A stretch of DNA of 64,000 nt from Vallitalea sp. (lineage in GTDB: Bacteria > Bacillota > Clostridia > Lachnospirales > Vallitaleaceae), in assembly GCA_025210515.1 (NCBI GenBank), contig JAOARM010000040.1:1-64000 (forward strand), in the 5' to 3' direction. The translations under genes and the position numbers were made by a program. The notes under the pieces are model-generated. The model saw nothing but the letters and a program-made list of their open reading frames with translations, ran no database searches and was not told the DNA's origin. Positions 1 to 8,264 of this stretch are shown piece by piece (the stretch's first letter is position 1; each line of letters begins with the position of its first letter).

Positions 1-72
1 GGCGTATAGCTCAGCTGGGAGAGCACCTGCCTTACAAGCAGGGGGTCACAGGTTCGAGCCCTGTTACGCCCA
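1..72 (+). tRNA. tRNA-Val (anticodon TAC), missing its first base at the window edge
   Basis: The cloverleaf is complete except for base 1. The anticodon stem-loop is CCTGC-CTTACAA-GCAGG, giving anticodon TAC (valine). The T arm is ACAGG-TTCGAGC-CCTGT. The 3' acceptor strand reads TACGCCC followed by discriminator A at 72, which needs a 5' strand GGGCGTA. The window opens with GGCGTA, so the first G lies one base to the left. CCA is not encoded. Confidence 0.95.
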
Positions 73-120
73 TTATCCTACATAACTGTAGGACTTTCTA
101 ATATGATTAATTAAATATTT

Positions 121-194
121 GGCGGAGTAGCTCAGATGGCTAGAGCATACGGTTCATACCCGTAGTGTCGGCGGTTCGACTCCGTTCTCCGCTA
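121..194 (+). tRNA. tRNA-Met (anticodon CAT), probably elongator
   Basis: The anticodon stem-loop is TACGG-TTCATAC-CCGTA, anticodon CAT. The acceptor pairs GGCGGAG with CTCCGCT (one G-T pair at the end), discriminator A at 194, no encoded CCA. The acceptor sequence fits elongator tRNA-Met rather than the initiator, whose first pair is unpaired. tRNA-Ile2 with a lysidine anticodon cannot be fully excluded by eye. It lies 48 bases after tRNA-Val and is likely cotranscribed with it. Confidence 0.92.
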
Positions 195-200
195 CTAAAA

Positions 201-227
201 AGCTAGACTAAATTGTCTAGCTTTTTT
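201..227 (+). terminator. Intrinsic terminator after the tRNA pair
   Basis: AGCTAGAC (201-208) pairs with GTCTAGCT (215-222) around a 6-base loop and is followed by TTTTT. Upstream A bases mirror the T run, so it may also work on the minus strand for the antiporter operon. Confidence 0.85.
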
Positions 228-250
228 GATCTCTCAAAATTAAGATTTCT

Positions 251-291
251 TAAGAAAATATATTATGAGACAGCTCATATTTAAGAAAAAT
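251..291 (-). terminator. Possible terminator of the antiporter operon, with a repeat fragment
   Basis: Just after the stop of the last antiporter gene (minus strand), ATGAG/CTCAT pair around ACAG and are flanked by A/T-rich arms ending in TTTTCTTAAG. Positions 262-277 (TATTATGAGACAGCTC) closely match the right end of the element at 12117-12286 and the sequence at 33349-33364. It may be a remnant of that repeat family reused as a terminator. Confidence 0.4.
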
Positions 292-298
292 TGTTAGT

Positions 299-1900
299 CT
301 AATTATATAATAATAGCATTAAAGATAACATAAATGTAAAATACAAAGTAATAGAAAAACATATCTGATTAAAACTAAGATTTATCTCTCGAATATTTTT
401 GAACACGCTTATTTTCTTATATACAAATCTATAAAATACAACTCCTATTATCAAACTTAATAAATATACGAATGCTTTAGTCATATATCCAGCTGGAGTA
501 ATATGTATATCAACATTAAATAAGAGTTTAATTAATTGTTGACCCATAATACCTCCAATAAAACAAAAACTACCTAAAATACATATAACTAATTTCTGAT
601 TAAGAGGAGGAGAATATTTTGAACCGTTATATGAGCCTCTAAACATACTTAAATATTTTACAAAGGATAAAATAGTTCCAAGGTTGATTAATATTAATCC
701 ATAGTCCATTATATTAATGTAGCTTCCTTTTTGAATTAAATACTTTGAGATGCTACCATTAAAAAAAGGAGCACCAGTTATACCTAGTATAGCCATAAAA
801 GTAAATATACTTACAAATGGCATTTTATTAAAAACTCCTTTTATTTGCCGTATATCTCTAGTTTCATATTCCTCAATAATAATACCAGCAGTAAGAAATA
901 AAACTGATTTAAAAATAGCATGATTTATAATATGATAAATACTACCATAATAGCTATACTTATTATTAAGGCTTAAACCAAATATTATTAATCCAATTTG
1001 ACTAATAGTATGATATGAGAGTATTAGTTTAATATCAACTTGTGATAATGCAAAAATAAATCCAACGACAGCAGTTAAAAAGCCCATTACAAGAAAAACA
1101 GAAGTAGTGTCAAATACTGGAGAAAACATATTTTGAATTCTAATAAATAAATAAACACCACATTTCACATATAAGCCAGATAAAATAGCTGATATTATTG
1201 ATGGAGATGAATAAGTACCATGAGCTCTAGGTAACCAACTAAATAGTGGCATTACAGCCGATTTAAGACTAATAGCAGTTATTATTAAACAATATGGTAA
1301 TATGAGAGATTTTGAATCAGATATATATTTCATTTGGTGAAAAATCTCTGACATATCTAAATAACCAAATATTTTATACATATAGCCTATTCCAAGAAGA
1401 AAGAAGGTCATAGCTACAATATTAATGAGTAAATAAAGCATTCCATCATATATGGAACGACTATCTTTTTTAAACATAATAAGTATACTAACAACTATAG
1501 TTGATACTTCAATTAATATGTATAAATTAAATAGATCATTAGAAAGAAATATACCATTAATTAATCCTTGTAATATTAAGAAAAGAAATAGAAATAAATT
1601 ATTCATGTAATGTTTATGAAAGTTGTAGATTATCATACATGTAAATAATAAAATTGTAAGCATAACGAATACAGCAGAAATAATATCTGCTTTTAGAGTA
1701 ATACCAACTCCAGACATATAATTTCCAAGAACTGAAGTTATCTTACCATTATTTTTAACATCTACAAAAGTAATAACGCTACATATAAAAAGAACTATTT
1801 GACAAAGCAAGATAATATGTTTATTATATTTTGTTTTAATCAAGTAAGATAATGCTGCTATTATAATAGGGAAAAGTACATATATATATAGTTTTATCAT
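299..1900 (-). CDS. mnhD: MnhD/MrpD-like proton-conducting antiporter subunit
   Basis: A 533-residue, very hydrophobic membrane protein of the NuoM/NuoN/MrpD family, the ion-conducting subunit of multisubunit Na+(K+)/H+ antiporters. The family core lies around residues 100-380. It includes the conserved helix with PLFSWLPRAHGTYSSPSIIS (about 215-235) and the broken helix with DIKLILSYHTISQIG (about 290-305), whose Lys and His are typical of the proton path. The ATGA overlap with mnhC shows one transcript. It is the last gene of the operon and the only large conducting subunit: no MrpA/NuoL-type N-terminal half is present. It could equally be called MbhH-like, after the hydrogenase-linked antiporter modules. 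Confidence in the family is high; the ion moved is not known. Confidence 0.9.
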   Translation of the reverse strand: MIKLYIYVLFPIIIAALSYLIKTKYNKHIILLCQIVLFICSVITFVDVKNNGKITSVLGNYMSGVGITLKADIISAVFVMLTILLFTCMIIYNFHKHYMNNLFLFLFLILQGLINGIFLSNDLFNLYILIEVSTIVVSILIMFKKDSRSIYDGMLYLLINIVAMTFFLLGIGYMYKIFGYLDMSEIFHQMKYISDSKSLILPYCLIITAISLKSAVMPLFSWLPRAHGTYSSPSIISAILSGLYVKCGVYLFIRIQNMFSPVFDTTSVFLVMGFLTAVVGFIFALSQVDIKLILSYHTISQIGLIIFGLSLNNKYSYYGSIYHIINHAIFKSVLFLTAGIIIEEYETRDIRQIKGVFNKMPFVSIFTFMAILGITGAPFFNGSISKYLIQKGSYINIMDYGLILINLGTILSFVKYLSMFRGSYNGSKYSPPLNQKLVICILGSFCFIGGIMGQQLIKLLFNVDIHITPAGYMTKAFVYLLSLIIGVVFYRFVYKKISVFKNIREINLSFNQICFSITLYFTFMLSLMLLLYN

Positions 1901-2247
1901 ATATTTTCTCCTCTTTTTTTAGTTGCTTTATTCCAGTTAGTTGTACCATAACGATGATATAATGTAATAAACATTATAAGACTGACAGCAGTAATAGAAA
2001 TCCCTATAACAACAGCAGTTATCATTAATGCCTGTGGTAATGGATCAGAAGTTCTTTCAAGATTAGTCCCAATAGGAGGTATTGAATTTCTTGTATAATT
2101 AATAGTTAAGAAAAAAAGTATAATACCAGATTGTATAATACCCATTGATATAATTGTTTTAATAATATTTCTACGTGCTAATAAACCGTATATTCCAATT
2201 AAAAATAGTGCAACACCTATTGTTTCACCATTAATTATTTTGTGCAT
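1897..2247 (-). CDS. mnhC: MnhC/MrpC-like antiporter subunit
   Basis: A 116-residue NuoK-like membrane subunit with three predicted helices. The pattern LIGIYGLLARRNIIKTIISM followed by a second helix is typical of MrpC, as is the PLPQALMITAVVIGISITAV segment at about 70-90. I chose ATG at 2247 because GGAGG sits six bases upstream; a TTG two codons earlier lies too close to that site. It overlaps mnhD by four bases (ATGA). Together with MnhD it forms the membrane core equivalent to NuoK-NuoN of complex I. Confidence 0.9.
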   Translation of the reverse strand: MHKIINGETIGVALFLIGIYGLLARRNIIKTIISMGIIQSGIILFFLTINYTRNSIPPIGTNLERTSDPLPQALMITAVVIGISITAVSLIMFITLYHRYGTTNWNKATKKRGENI

Positions 2248-2315
2248 ACTCAACCTCCGTTAATTTATATTTGACAATAAATAAATTTTTACAATTAGTA
2301 AAGAATTAAAATCAA

Positions 2316-2702
2316 CTATCTACTTTCAAATAATACAAATCGAAAGAAGATAATACTTAGCCCACAATATACTTTTAGTGCAATTAATATATTCATAATA
2401 ACTAAGTAGGAAGTATTAATTAATCTAATTTGGCTACCGTTAGTATGAATGATAAATAATATAGGTATAAGTAAAATACATAAAAAAAGTATTTTTTCGA
2501 TTATTTGAAGTTTATGTAATGAAACTTCATGATGAGGATTAATAATATATTGAATTATAAAAGTGGAGCTGATAATTGCACCACCTTGAAATCCTCCACC
2601 TGGGGTACTGTGTCCGTTTATAGTAATATATATCCCAAATAGAAAAATGATTGGATATAATATTCCTAATGATTTTACAAGTAATTCAGATCTTTCTCTC
2701 AT
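2316..2702 (-). CDS. mnhB: MnhB/MrpB-like antiporter subunit
   Basis: A 128-residue membrane protein of the MnhB domain family, four predicted helices. The loop GHSTPGGGFQGGAI (about residues 30-43) is the family signature. AGGAGG precedes the ATG. In classical mrp operons this domain follows MrpA. Here it follows two small separate proteins that correspond to the MrpA C-terminal region, as in mbh operons. A 62-base gap separates it from mnhC. Confidence 0.9.
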   Translation of the reverse strand: MRERSELLVKSLGILYPIIFLFGIYITINGHSTPGGGFQGGAIISSTFIIQYIINPHHEVSLHKLQIIEKILFLCILLIPILFIIHTNGSQIRLINTSYLVIMNILIALKVYCGLSIIFFRFVLFESR

Positions 2703-2717
2703 ATATTATTTTACCTC

Positions 2718-2975
2718 CTAATAATCCCCTTCATGTCTTGAAAAATAGATTATTGCTATTATACTTACAAGAAGTAATAAAGTCTCAAATAGTGTATCAA
2801 ATACTCTATAGTTAAGATAAATAGAAGTAACAACATTAATTGCACCAGTTTGTTCAAAACTATTTTCAAGATAATAATTGAATACATGCCTAGAATTAAT
2901 CGTAGGTACTATTTCAAAGGATATGCATATTAGAAAAAGAATAAACATATATACTGCAATTAATTTTCTCCTCAT
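2718..2975 (-). CDS. MbhE-like small subunit (MrpA C-terminal equivalent)
   Basis: An 85-residue protein with two predicted helices (about 5-25 and 58-78) and an external segment between them. It sits between the MbhD-like protein and MnhB, exactly where MbhE lies in membrane-bound hydrogenase operons and where the last part of MrpA lies in fused forms. The segment FDTLFETLLLLVSIIAIIYF fits that family. It overlaps the previous gene by ATGA. Assignment rests on gene order plus this motif. Confidence 0.7.
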   Translation of the reverse strand: MRRKLIAVYMFILFLICISFEIVPTINSRHVFNYYLENSFEQTGAINVVTSIYLNYRVFDTLFETLLLLVSIIAIIYFSRHEGDY

Positions 2976-3511
2976 AGTAAAGCATCTCCTTTATCTTCGA
3001 CTAAATAACTATAGTTAAACTTAATAGTACTATTATTTGATATATAATTAATTAATTCATCAAAATGATAGTTTGATTTATCTCCATAGAAAGTTATATT
3101 ATTAGGTTCATGTAAAATAATTACATCATATGGATAATCAGATACTATAGTTTCAAGTGTCTTATCTGATAGAACAATATCTAATTCTAACTCAAGTTCT
3201 AAAGCATAATTACTTAGGAGTTTACGAAAATTAGAAGCAACAGGATTGTTAATAGTTGTTTTATCTGAGTTATTAACATAATAGATTCTAAATACTTTAT
3301 ATTTATTTAAAGCTACAAGATATATGATTGTTGCTAATGTACTACCTATAACTGCTTCAGCAATAGCTACATCAGGAGCTTGATATAATAAGTAGCAGAA
3401 AGAACATAATAAAGAAAAAACACATAAATATACAATTGCTCGTCTTAATATATTAGTTTGAACTGCACAGAGTGCTAATATAACTAATAAAATTAAAGTG
3501 ATTTCTAACAT
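2972..3511 (-). CDS. MbhD-like (DUF4040-type) subunit with a soluble C-terminal extension
   Basis: 179 residues. The first ~80 form three predicted helices with APDVAIAEAVIGSTLATIIYL (about 49-69), the signature of the MbhD/MrpA C-terminal domain. The remaining ~95 residues are soluble and unusual for a subunit that is normally 80-100 residues long. This tail has an alpha/beta look (ELELELDIVLSDKTLETIVS, then YPYDVIIL, then NITFYGDK) and would face the cytoplasm or exterior as a small sensory or docking domain. Its function is unknown. It overlaps the genes on both sides (TAATG and ATGA), so it is tightly coupled in translation. Confidence 0.75.
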   Translation of the reverse strand: MLEITLILLVILALCAVQTNILRRAIVYLCVFSLLCSFCYLLYQAPDVAIAEAVIGSTLATIIYLVALNKYKVFRIYYVNNSDKTTINNPVASNFRKLLSNYALELELELDIVLSDKTLETIVSDYPYDVIILHEPNNITFYGDKSNYHFDELINYISNNSTIKFNYSYLVEDKGDALL

Positions 3512-3807
3512 TATTTATCATCTCCAATTCTAAAACCACTAGTATGAGCTCCTCTAACAATAGTATGAGTAGCTAAAGGATTAAGAAACAGCATAAGTAT
3601 AAGAATAAGTATAACTTTCATACTAAAATAGCTAAACCCTTTTAGAAATATGATCCCAATAATTATAGTAATAAATCCAGCAGTGTCAATAACTGAAGCT
3701 ATCATAATACGAGAATAAAAGTTTTTATTGATTATAATGCCTATAAGCCCAATAAGAATAAGTATTAAACCAAAAGATATTATTATAAAACCTATAATTG
3801 TTGTCAT
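3511..3807 (-). CDS. mnhG: MnhG/MrpG-like antiporter subunit
   Basis: A 98-residue subunit with three predicted helices. The C-terminal part MLFLNPLATHTIVRGAHTSG (about 72-91) is the MrpG signature (NP-x-ThxxxRAA type). It overlaps mnhF by one base (TAATG) and the MbhD-like gene by one base. It is needed for complex assembly in known Mrp systems. Confidence 0.9.
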   Translation of the reverse strand: MTTIIGFIIISFGLILILIGLIGIIINKNFYSRIMIASVIDTAGFITIIIGIIFLKGFSYFSMKVILILILMLFLNPLATHTIVRGAHTSGFRIGDDK

Positions 3808-4061
3808 TAAATCTTACCCTTTCCTTTTACAAATCTAGAAATAAATATAACGCCAATAAATCCTAGTAATGTATATACTAGAGCAATGTCTAATAAATAT
3901 GGTAAATCCAGTAGTATAGAGTATAATAATATTAATAAAATAATTTTTGCAGAAAAAAGATTAAGACCAAGAAGTCTATCCCATATAGTAGGCCCTTGAA
4001 TAATAATTACAATACTAATGATAGATAATAATATTAAGAATATGAATAAGTAATATATCAA
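3807..4061 (-). CDS. mnhF: MnhF/MrpF-like antiporter subunit
   Basis: An 84-residue protein with three helices. The segment GPTIWDRLLGLNLFSAKIILLI (about residues 24-45) carries the conserved GPT-x-x-DR motif of MrpF. The start is TTG at 4061, overlapping the mnhE stop as TTGA, with GGAGTGAG upstream. Confidence 0.88.
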   Translation of the reverse strand: MIYYLFIFLILLSIISIVIIIQGPTIWDRLLGLNLFSAKIILLILLYSILLDLPYLLDIALVYTLLGFIGVIFISRFVKGKGKI

Positions 4062-4531
4062 TGTCTCACTCCTTTTCGTAAAGTTTTCTCTATAGATTTA
4101 TTTATAATAGTATCCGTATCAGTAGTTGTTAATATAGTTAGAGTATTCCCATGCCTATTAATTGTAACAGTACCAGGAGTTAGAGTTATTGCATTTGCCA
4201 AGAAAAAAATAGACCAGTCATTTTTTAATGTTGTATTAACAGTTTCTAAACGAGGATTAATATTTGACATTAAGATTAATTTAATAATATAAAAGGCTGA
4301 TTTATATATATTAATGAATAGAATAAATATAAATTTAATAAATCTAAAGAATGAGATATTAAGACTGTGAATATATTGTTCACCGTCAGGTAAATGACAA
4401 CTAATGATAACTGATAAACTCGAAAAAATACAACCACTAAAGATTGTGCTTATTAAAAAATTACCATTCATAATACACCATAAAACTGTAAGAAAGAGTA
4501 TAAAAGTTTTGTGCTTTATAATATATCTCAA
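4058..4531 (-). CDS. mnhE: MnhE/MrpE-like antiporter subunit
   Basis: First gene of the operon, 157 residues. Two or three N-terminal helices are followed by a cytosolic part with LANAITLTPGTVTINRHG, the MrpE signature. A longer reading frame exists from 4561, but the sequence AGGAGGTG (4537-4544) would then be coding. I therefore chose TTG at 4531, five bases after it. The order E-F-G-(MbhD)-(MbhE)-B-C-D is that of the antiporter half of mbh hydrogenase operons, not that of mrpABCDEFG. Confidence 0.88.
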   Translation of the reverse strand: MRYIIKHKTFILFLTVLWCIMNGNFLISTIFSGCIFSSLSVIISCHLPDGEQYIHSLNISFFRFIKFIFILFINIYKSAFYIIKLILMSNINPRLETVNTTLKNDWSIFFLANAITLTPGTVTINRHGNTLTILTTTDTDTIINKSIEKTLRKGVRH

Positions 4532-4563
4532 AAATACACCTCCTATATAAAGTGAAAACAATA

Positions 4564-4593
4564 ATTATAAAATAATAATAACAAAAAAATCAA
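4564..4593 (-). promoter_or_regulatory. Candidate promoter of the antiporter operon
   Basis: On the minus strand, TTGATT (4593-4588) and TATAAT (4569-4564) are separated by 18 bases. Transcription would start about 20 bases before the mnhE ribosome site. Confidence 0.5.
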
Positions 4594-4733
4594 TTATTTT
4601 CAATGAAATAAATACAAACTTATATACGATTAATGGTATATTTTAATTTGTTTTTAATAAAATTAAATAAGTGATTTACTTATAAAGCATAAGTTATTTT
4701 AAATTAACACTATCTTTTTAATTATATATATAG

Positions 4734-4739
4734 TATAAT
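4734..4739 (+). promoter_or_regulatory. Candidate -10 box for the glycerol-3-phosphate operon
   Basis: A perfect TATAAT. No good -35 box lies 16-18 bases upstream, so an activator or an unusual -35 is possible. A start near 4746 would give a leader of about 210 bases containing the attenuator. Confidence 0.35.
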
Positions 4740-4817
4740 GAAAGTAATAAAAATATATTAAAAGAACTTAATACAATTTATAATATTTTAGTTATTTTTT
4801 AAATGTAAGAGAATAGG

Positions 4818-4898
4818 AGTCACATTTAAAATAGAGTACTAACCTCTATTTTGGTGTGGCTTTTTTTATTACAAAAAATAGAGGGGGGTTATCCTCTA
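4818..4898 (+). promoter_or_regulatory. Attenuator-like leader (terminator with competing antiterminator)
   Basis: A strong terminator is formed by AGTCACA (4818-4824) with TGTGGCT (4855-4861) and AAAATAGAG (4828-4836) with CTCTATTTT (4844-4852), followed by seven T. A second copy AAAATAGAGG (4875-4884) can instead capture CCTCTATTTT (4843-4852), which would break the terminator. That second copy can also fold alone with CCTCTA (4893-4898). It lies directly before a glpA-like gene. Leader antitermination by GlpP with glycerol-3-phosphate is known for glp genes of Bacillus, so a GlpP-like control is a reasonable inference. No glpP is in the window. Confidence 0.65.
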
Positions 4899-4954
4899 AA
4901 AAGATATACTAATATATTATAAAAAATTTATTATAAAATGGGAGGTATTAAGAT

Positions 4955-6388
4955 ATGAATTATGATATTAGTATTATTGGTGCTGGTGTCACTGGTTCTT
5001 TGATTGCAAGAGAATTATCCAAGTATGATTTGAAAGTCTGTATTATTGAAAAAGAAGCAGATGTGGCTATGGGGACAAGTAAAGCGAATAGTGCAATTAT
5101 TCATGCTGGATATGATGCAAAACCAAAAAGTTTAAAAGCTAAGCTTAATGTTAGAGGCAATGAATTAATGGGAGATATTGCTAAGCAGCTTGATGTTCCA
5201 TTTAAACGTGTAGGATCATTTGTTTTGGCATTTAATGAAGAAGATATGAAAGAAGTAAATAAGCTATATGAGTACGGTATTAAAAACAATGTACCAGATA
5301 TGAAAGTTATTAATAAAGAAGAAGTAAAAGAAATGGAACCTAATATATCAGATGAAGTAGTAGGAGCATTATTTGCTCCAACAGCTGGAATAATATGCCC
5401 ATATGAATTAACATTATCAGCAGTAGAAAATGCTGTACAAAATGGAGTAGAGTTATTACTTGAATGTGAGATTAAAGATATACATAAACAAAAAGAAAGT
5501 TTTGTTCTAGATACAACAAAAGGAGAAATATCAACCAAATATATTATTAATGCAGCAGGAGTTTATAGTGATATAATTTCTAAAATGGCAGGAGATGATA
5601 GTTTTACTATTAATCCAAGAAAAGGAGAGTATTTATTATTAGATAAAAGACAAGGTAATGTAGTTAATACAGTTATATTCCAACCACCATCAAATATGGG
5701 AAAAGGAATACTAGTTACTCCTACAGTTGATGGAAACTTATTACTTGGGCCAACAGCAGAAAATATTGATGATAAAGAAAATATATCAACTACTAATACT
5801 GGATTAAGTAAAGTTATAAAAGGAGCAAGAAAATCTGTTCCATCATTTAACGTTAGAGACGTAATAACATCATTTGCAGGTCTTAGAGCTTCGTCTTCAG
5901 TAGGAGATTTTGTTATAAAAGAATCTTATAAGGTTAAAGGATTAATTAATGTTGCAGGTATTGAGTCGCCAGGTTTATCAGCTTCACCAGCTATAAGTGA
6001 ATATGTGATAAATATATTAAAAACTATGGATATTTCATTACAAGAAAAAGAGAGCTATAATCCTATAAGAAAACCAGTAAAAAGATTTCGTGAAATGAAT
6101 AAAGAAGAAAGAGAAAATATTATTAAGGAAAATCCATTATATGGTAATATTATATGTCGTTGCGAAACAGTAACAGAAGGTGAAATAGTTGACTGTATTC
6201 ATAGACCAGCAGGTGCTAAAAACTTAGATGCAGTTAAGAGAAGAACACGTGCAGGTATGGGTAGGTGTCAAGGAGGATTCTGTGCACCTAGAGTAGTTGA
6301 AATACTAGCAAGAGAACTTAATATATCAAAAGATGAAGTAACTAAAATGGGTGGAAATTCTAACATATTAATTGGAAAAACAAAATAA
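4955..6388 (+). CDS. GlpA-like FAD-dependent glycerol-3-phosphate dehydrogenase with BFD-like domain
   Basis: 477 residues. The N-terminal FAD-binding motif is IIGAGVTGSLIARELS (about 7-22), followed by the DAO fold and a C-terminal BFD-like [2Fe-2S] domain with CRC (about 403-405) and GRCQGGFC (about 438-445). This layout is that of anaerobic GlpA-type enzymes, which oxidise sn-glycerol-3-phosphate to dihydroxyacetone phosphate at the membrane or in a soluble complex. The two genes that follow are its usual partners in Clostridia and Thermotoga. GGGAGG precedes the ATG. The exact substrate is inferred from the family; an L-2-hydroxyglutarate oxidase-like role is a weaker alternative. Confidence 0.85.
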   Translation: MNYDISIIGAGVTGSLIARELSKYDLKVCIIEKEADVAMGTSKANSAIIHAGYDAKPKSLKAKLNVRGNELMGDIAKQLDVPFKRVGSFVLAFNEEDMKEVNKLYEYGIKNNVPDMKVINKEEVKEMEPNISDEVVGALFAPTAGIICPYELTLSAVENAVQNGVELLLECEIKDIHKQKESFVLDTTKGEISTKYIINAAGVYSDIISKMAGDDSFTINPRKGEYLLLDKRQGNVVNTVIFQPPSNMGKGILVTPTVDGNLLLGPTAENIDDKENISTTNTGLSKVIKGARKSVPSFNVRDVITSFAGLRASSSVGDFVIKESYKVKGLINVAGIESPGLSASPAISEYVINILKTMDISLQEKESYNPIRKPVKRFREMNKEERENIIKENPLYGNIICRCETVTEGEIVDCIHRPAGAKNLDAVKRRTRAGMGRCQGGFCAPRVVEILARELNISKDEVTKMGGNSNILIGKTK

Positions 6389-6424
6389 ATGGTACTAATA
6401 AAATAAATTTAATGAGGTGAGATA

Positions 6425-7681
6425 ATGAACACATTGGATTTAGTAGTAATAGGTGGAGGCCCAGCTGGGATGGCTGCAGCAATTGAAGGATATAAAAAAG
6501 GTATTAAAAATATATTAGTTATAGAGAGAGATAAAGAGTTAGGCGGTATTTTACAACAATGTATTCATAATGGTTTTGGACTTCATATTTTTGGTGAAGA
6601 GTTAACAGGTCCTGAATATGCAGATAGATTTGCGAAAGAAGTAAAGAAATTAGGAATTACTTTTAAGTTAGAAACTATGGTTTTAAACATTAGTGAAGAT
6701 AAAGTTATAACAGCAATTAATAGTACAGATGGATTAATTAATATTAAAGCTAAAGCGATAGTACTTGCCATGGGATGTAGAGAGAGAACAAGAGGTGCTC
6801 TTAATATACCTGGTCTTAGACCTGCGGGAATATATACTGCTGGAGCTGCACAACGATTTGTTAATATGGAAGGATATTTACCTGGAAAAGAAGTAGTTAT
6901 ATTAGGTTCTGGTGATATTGGACTTATAATGGCTAGAAGAATGACTTTAGAAGGTGCCAAAGTTAAAATGGTTTGTGAATTATTGCCTTATTCAGGTGGA
7001 CTTACAAGAAATATAGTACAGTGTCTTGATGATTATAATATTCCTCTTAAACTTAGTTACACAGTAGTAGATATTCATGGAAAAGAAAGATTAGAAGGTA
7101 TAACTATTGCACAAGTAGATGAGAATAGAAAACCTATAAAAGATACATTCCAGTATGTTAAGTGTGATACATTACTTCTTTCTGTAGGTTTAATTCCAGA
7201 AAATGAATTATCTCATGATTTAGGAATAGAAATTGACAAGGTAACTTCAGGGCCAATAGTCACTGAATCTATGGAAACTTCAGTAGATGGAGTATTTGCA
7301 TGTGGTAATGTTGTACATGTACATGATTTAGTAGATTATGTAACGGCAGAAAGTAGATTAGCTGGTAGATGCGCAGCTAGATATATTCTAGATAACAAGA
7401 AAAAAGATATGGATAATGCAATTAAAACTATTTCTGGTACTGGAGTAAGATATGTAGTTCCACAATATATTAATAAAGAATTAGTTCAAGATGAGAATAA
7501 ATTATATTTTAGAGTAGTAGATGAAATGAAAAAAGTTAGTATTGTTGTAAAATCAGGTGATGAAGTAATATATTCTAAAAAGAAAGCAAAAGTTGCACCA
7601 GGAGAAATGGAAAGTATTAAACTAAATAATAAAATCTTAGACAAAATGATGGATAAAGAATTAATAATAGAAGTTCAATAA
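6425..7681 (+). CDS. FAD/NAD(P)-dependent oxidoreductase, partner of the GlpA-like enzyme
   Basis: 418 residues. The N-terminal dinucleotide motif is VIGGGPAGMAAAIEGYKKG and a second one, VILGSGDIGLIMARRM, lies at about 159-174, as in pyridine-nucleotide disulfide oxidoreductases. CGN followed by VVHVHDLVDYVTAES near 294-310 is the FAD-contact region. A conserved Cys pair for disulfide redox is not obvious, so it likely passes electrons between FAD/Fe-S partners and NAD(P). It lies 36 bases after the GlpA-like gene and 26 before the DUF1667 gene; the three are almost certainly one operon and one complex. Confidence 0.82.
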   Translation: MNTLDLVVIGGGPAGMAAAIEGYKKGIKNILVIERDKELGGILQQCIHNGFGLHIFGEELTGPEYADRFAKEVKKLGITFKLETMVLNISEDKVITAINSTDGLINIKAKAIVLAMGCRERTRGALNIPGLRPAGIYTAGAAQRFVNMEGYLPGKEVVILGSGDIGLIMARRMTLEGAKVKMVCELLPYSGGLTRNIVQCLDDYNIPLKLSYTVVDIHGKERLEGITIAQVDENRKPIKDTFQYVKCDTLLLSVGLIPENELSHDLGIEIDKVTSGPIVTESMETSVDGVFACGNVVHVHDLVDYVTAESRLAGRCAARYILDNKKKDMDNAIKTISGTGVRYVVPQYINKELVQDENKLYFRVVDEMKKVSIVVKSGDEVIYSKKKAKVAPGEMESIKLNNKILDKMMDKELIIEVQ

Positions 7682-7707
7682 TCTTTATGGTATAAGGAGG
7701 TATTAGA

Positions 7708-8076
7708 ATGGTAGAAGAGAGAAAATTAGTATGTATAGCCTGTCCAATTGGATGCCATATGACAGTTACGTTAGAAGATAAAAAAGTTATTAATGTTGAA
7801 GGTAATACTTGTAAGAGAGGAGCAGAATACGCCAAAGCAGAATGCACTAATCCTACAAGAATTTTGACTACTACTATGAAGGTTAATAATGGTATAGTTC
7901 CACTAGTTTCAGTAAAATCAAACAAACCTCTTCCAAAAGGACTATTATTTGATTGTATGAAGGTTATAAATAGCGTTAAATTAGAAGCTCCTATGAAAAT
8001 AGGTGATATAGGAGTAGAGAATATATTAGATACTGGCGTTAATATAGTACTTACTAGAGATGTAGACAAAAATTAA
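7708..8076 (+). CDS. DUF1667 protein (small Cys-rich redox partner)
   Basis: 122 residues. The N-terminus carries CIACPIGC (residues 9-16) and further Cys near 33 and 45, a pattern able to hold an Fe-S cluster. DUF1667 proteins regularly follow GlpA-like and FAD/NAD oxidoreductase genes, and are thought to complete an electron-transfer complex. AAGGAGG precedes the ATG, and a terminator follows about 20 bases after the stop. Confidence 0.85.
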   Translation: MVEERKLVCIACPIGCHMTVTLEDKKVINVEGNTCKRGAEYAKAECTNPTRILTTTMKVNNGIVPLVSVKSNKPLPKGLLFDCMKVINSVKLEAPMKIGDIGVENILDTGVNIVLTRDVDKN

Positions 8077-8094
8077 ATATAAAAAATTGTTATA

Positions 8095-8143
8095 AAAATA
8101 GAAATTGAAGAATAATATTTTACTTTGATTTCTATTTTTTTTT
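8095..8143 (+). terminator. Terminator of the glycerol-3-phosphate operon
   Basis: AAAATAGAAATTGAAG (8095-8110) pairs with CTTTGATTTCTATTTT (8123-8138) except for two mismatches, and runs into nine T bases in total. Confidence 0.85.
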
Positions 8144-8264
8144 ATATAAATTTAACGCTTTCTTAAAATCTAGTAGAACAACTACAAAATTTATTGTATA
8201 ATCAATATAAAAATAATTAGTAAAGTAGGTGTAGAATATTAAAACATATACTATTGATGATATT

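Noticed and set aside
5101..5538. A 145-codon open frame on the minus strand inside the GlpA-like gene
   Set aside because: It is the complement of a clearly coding gene, has no ribosome site and no recognisable domain.
7617..8069. A 150-codon minus-strand frame over the DUF1667 gene
   Set aside because: It is a shadow of the conserved Cys-rich gene on the plus strand.
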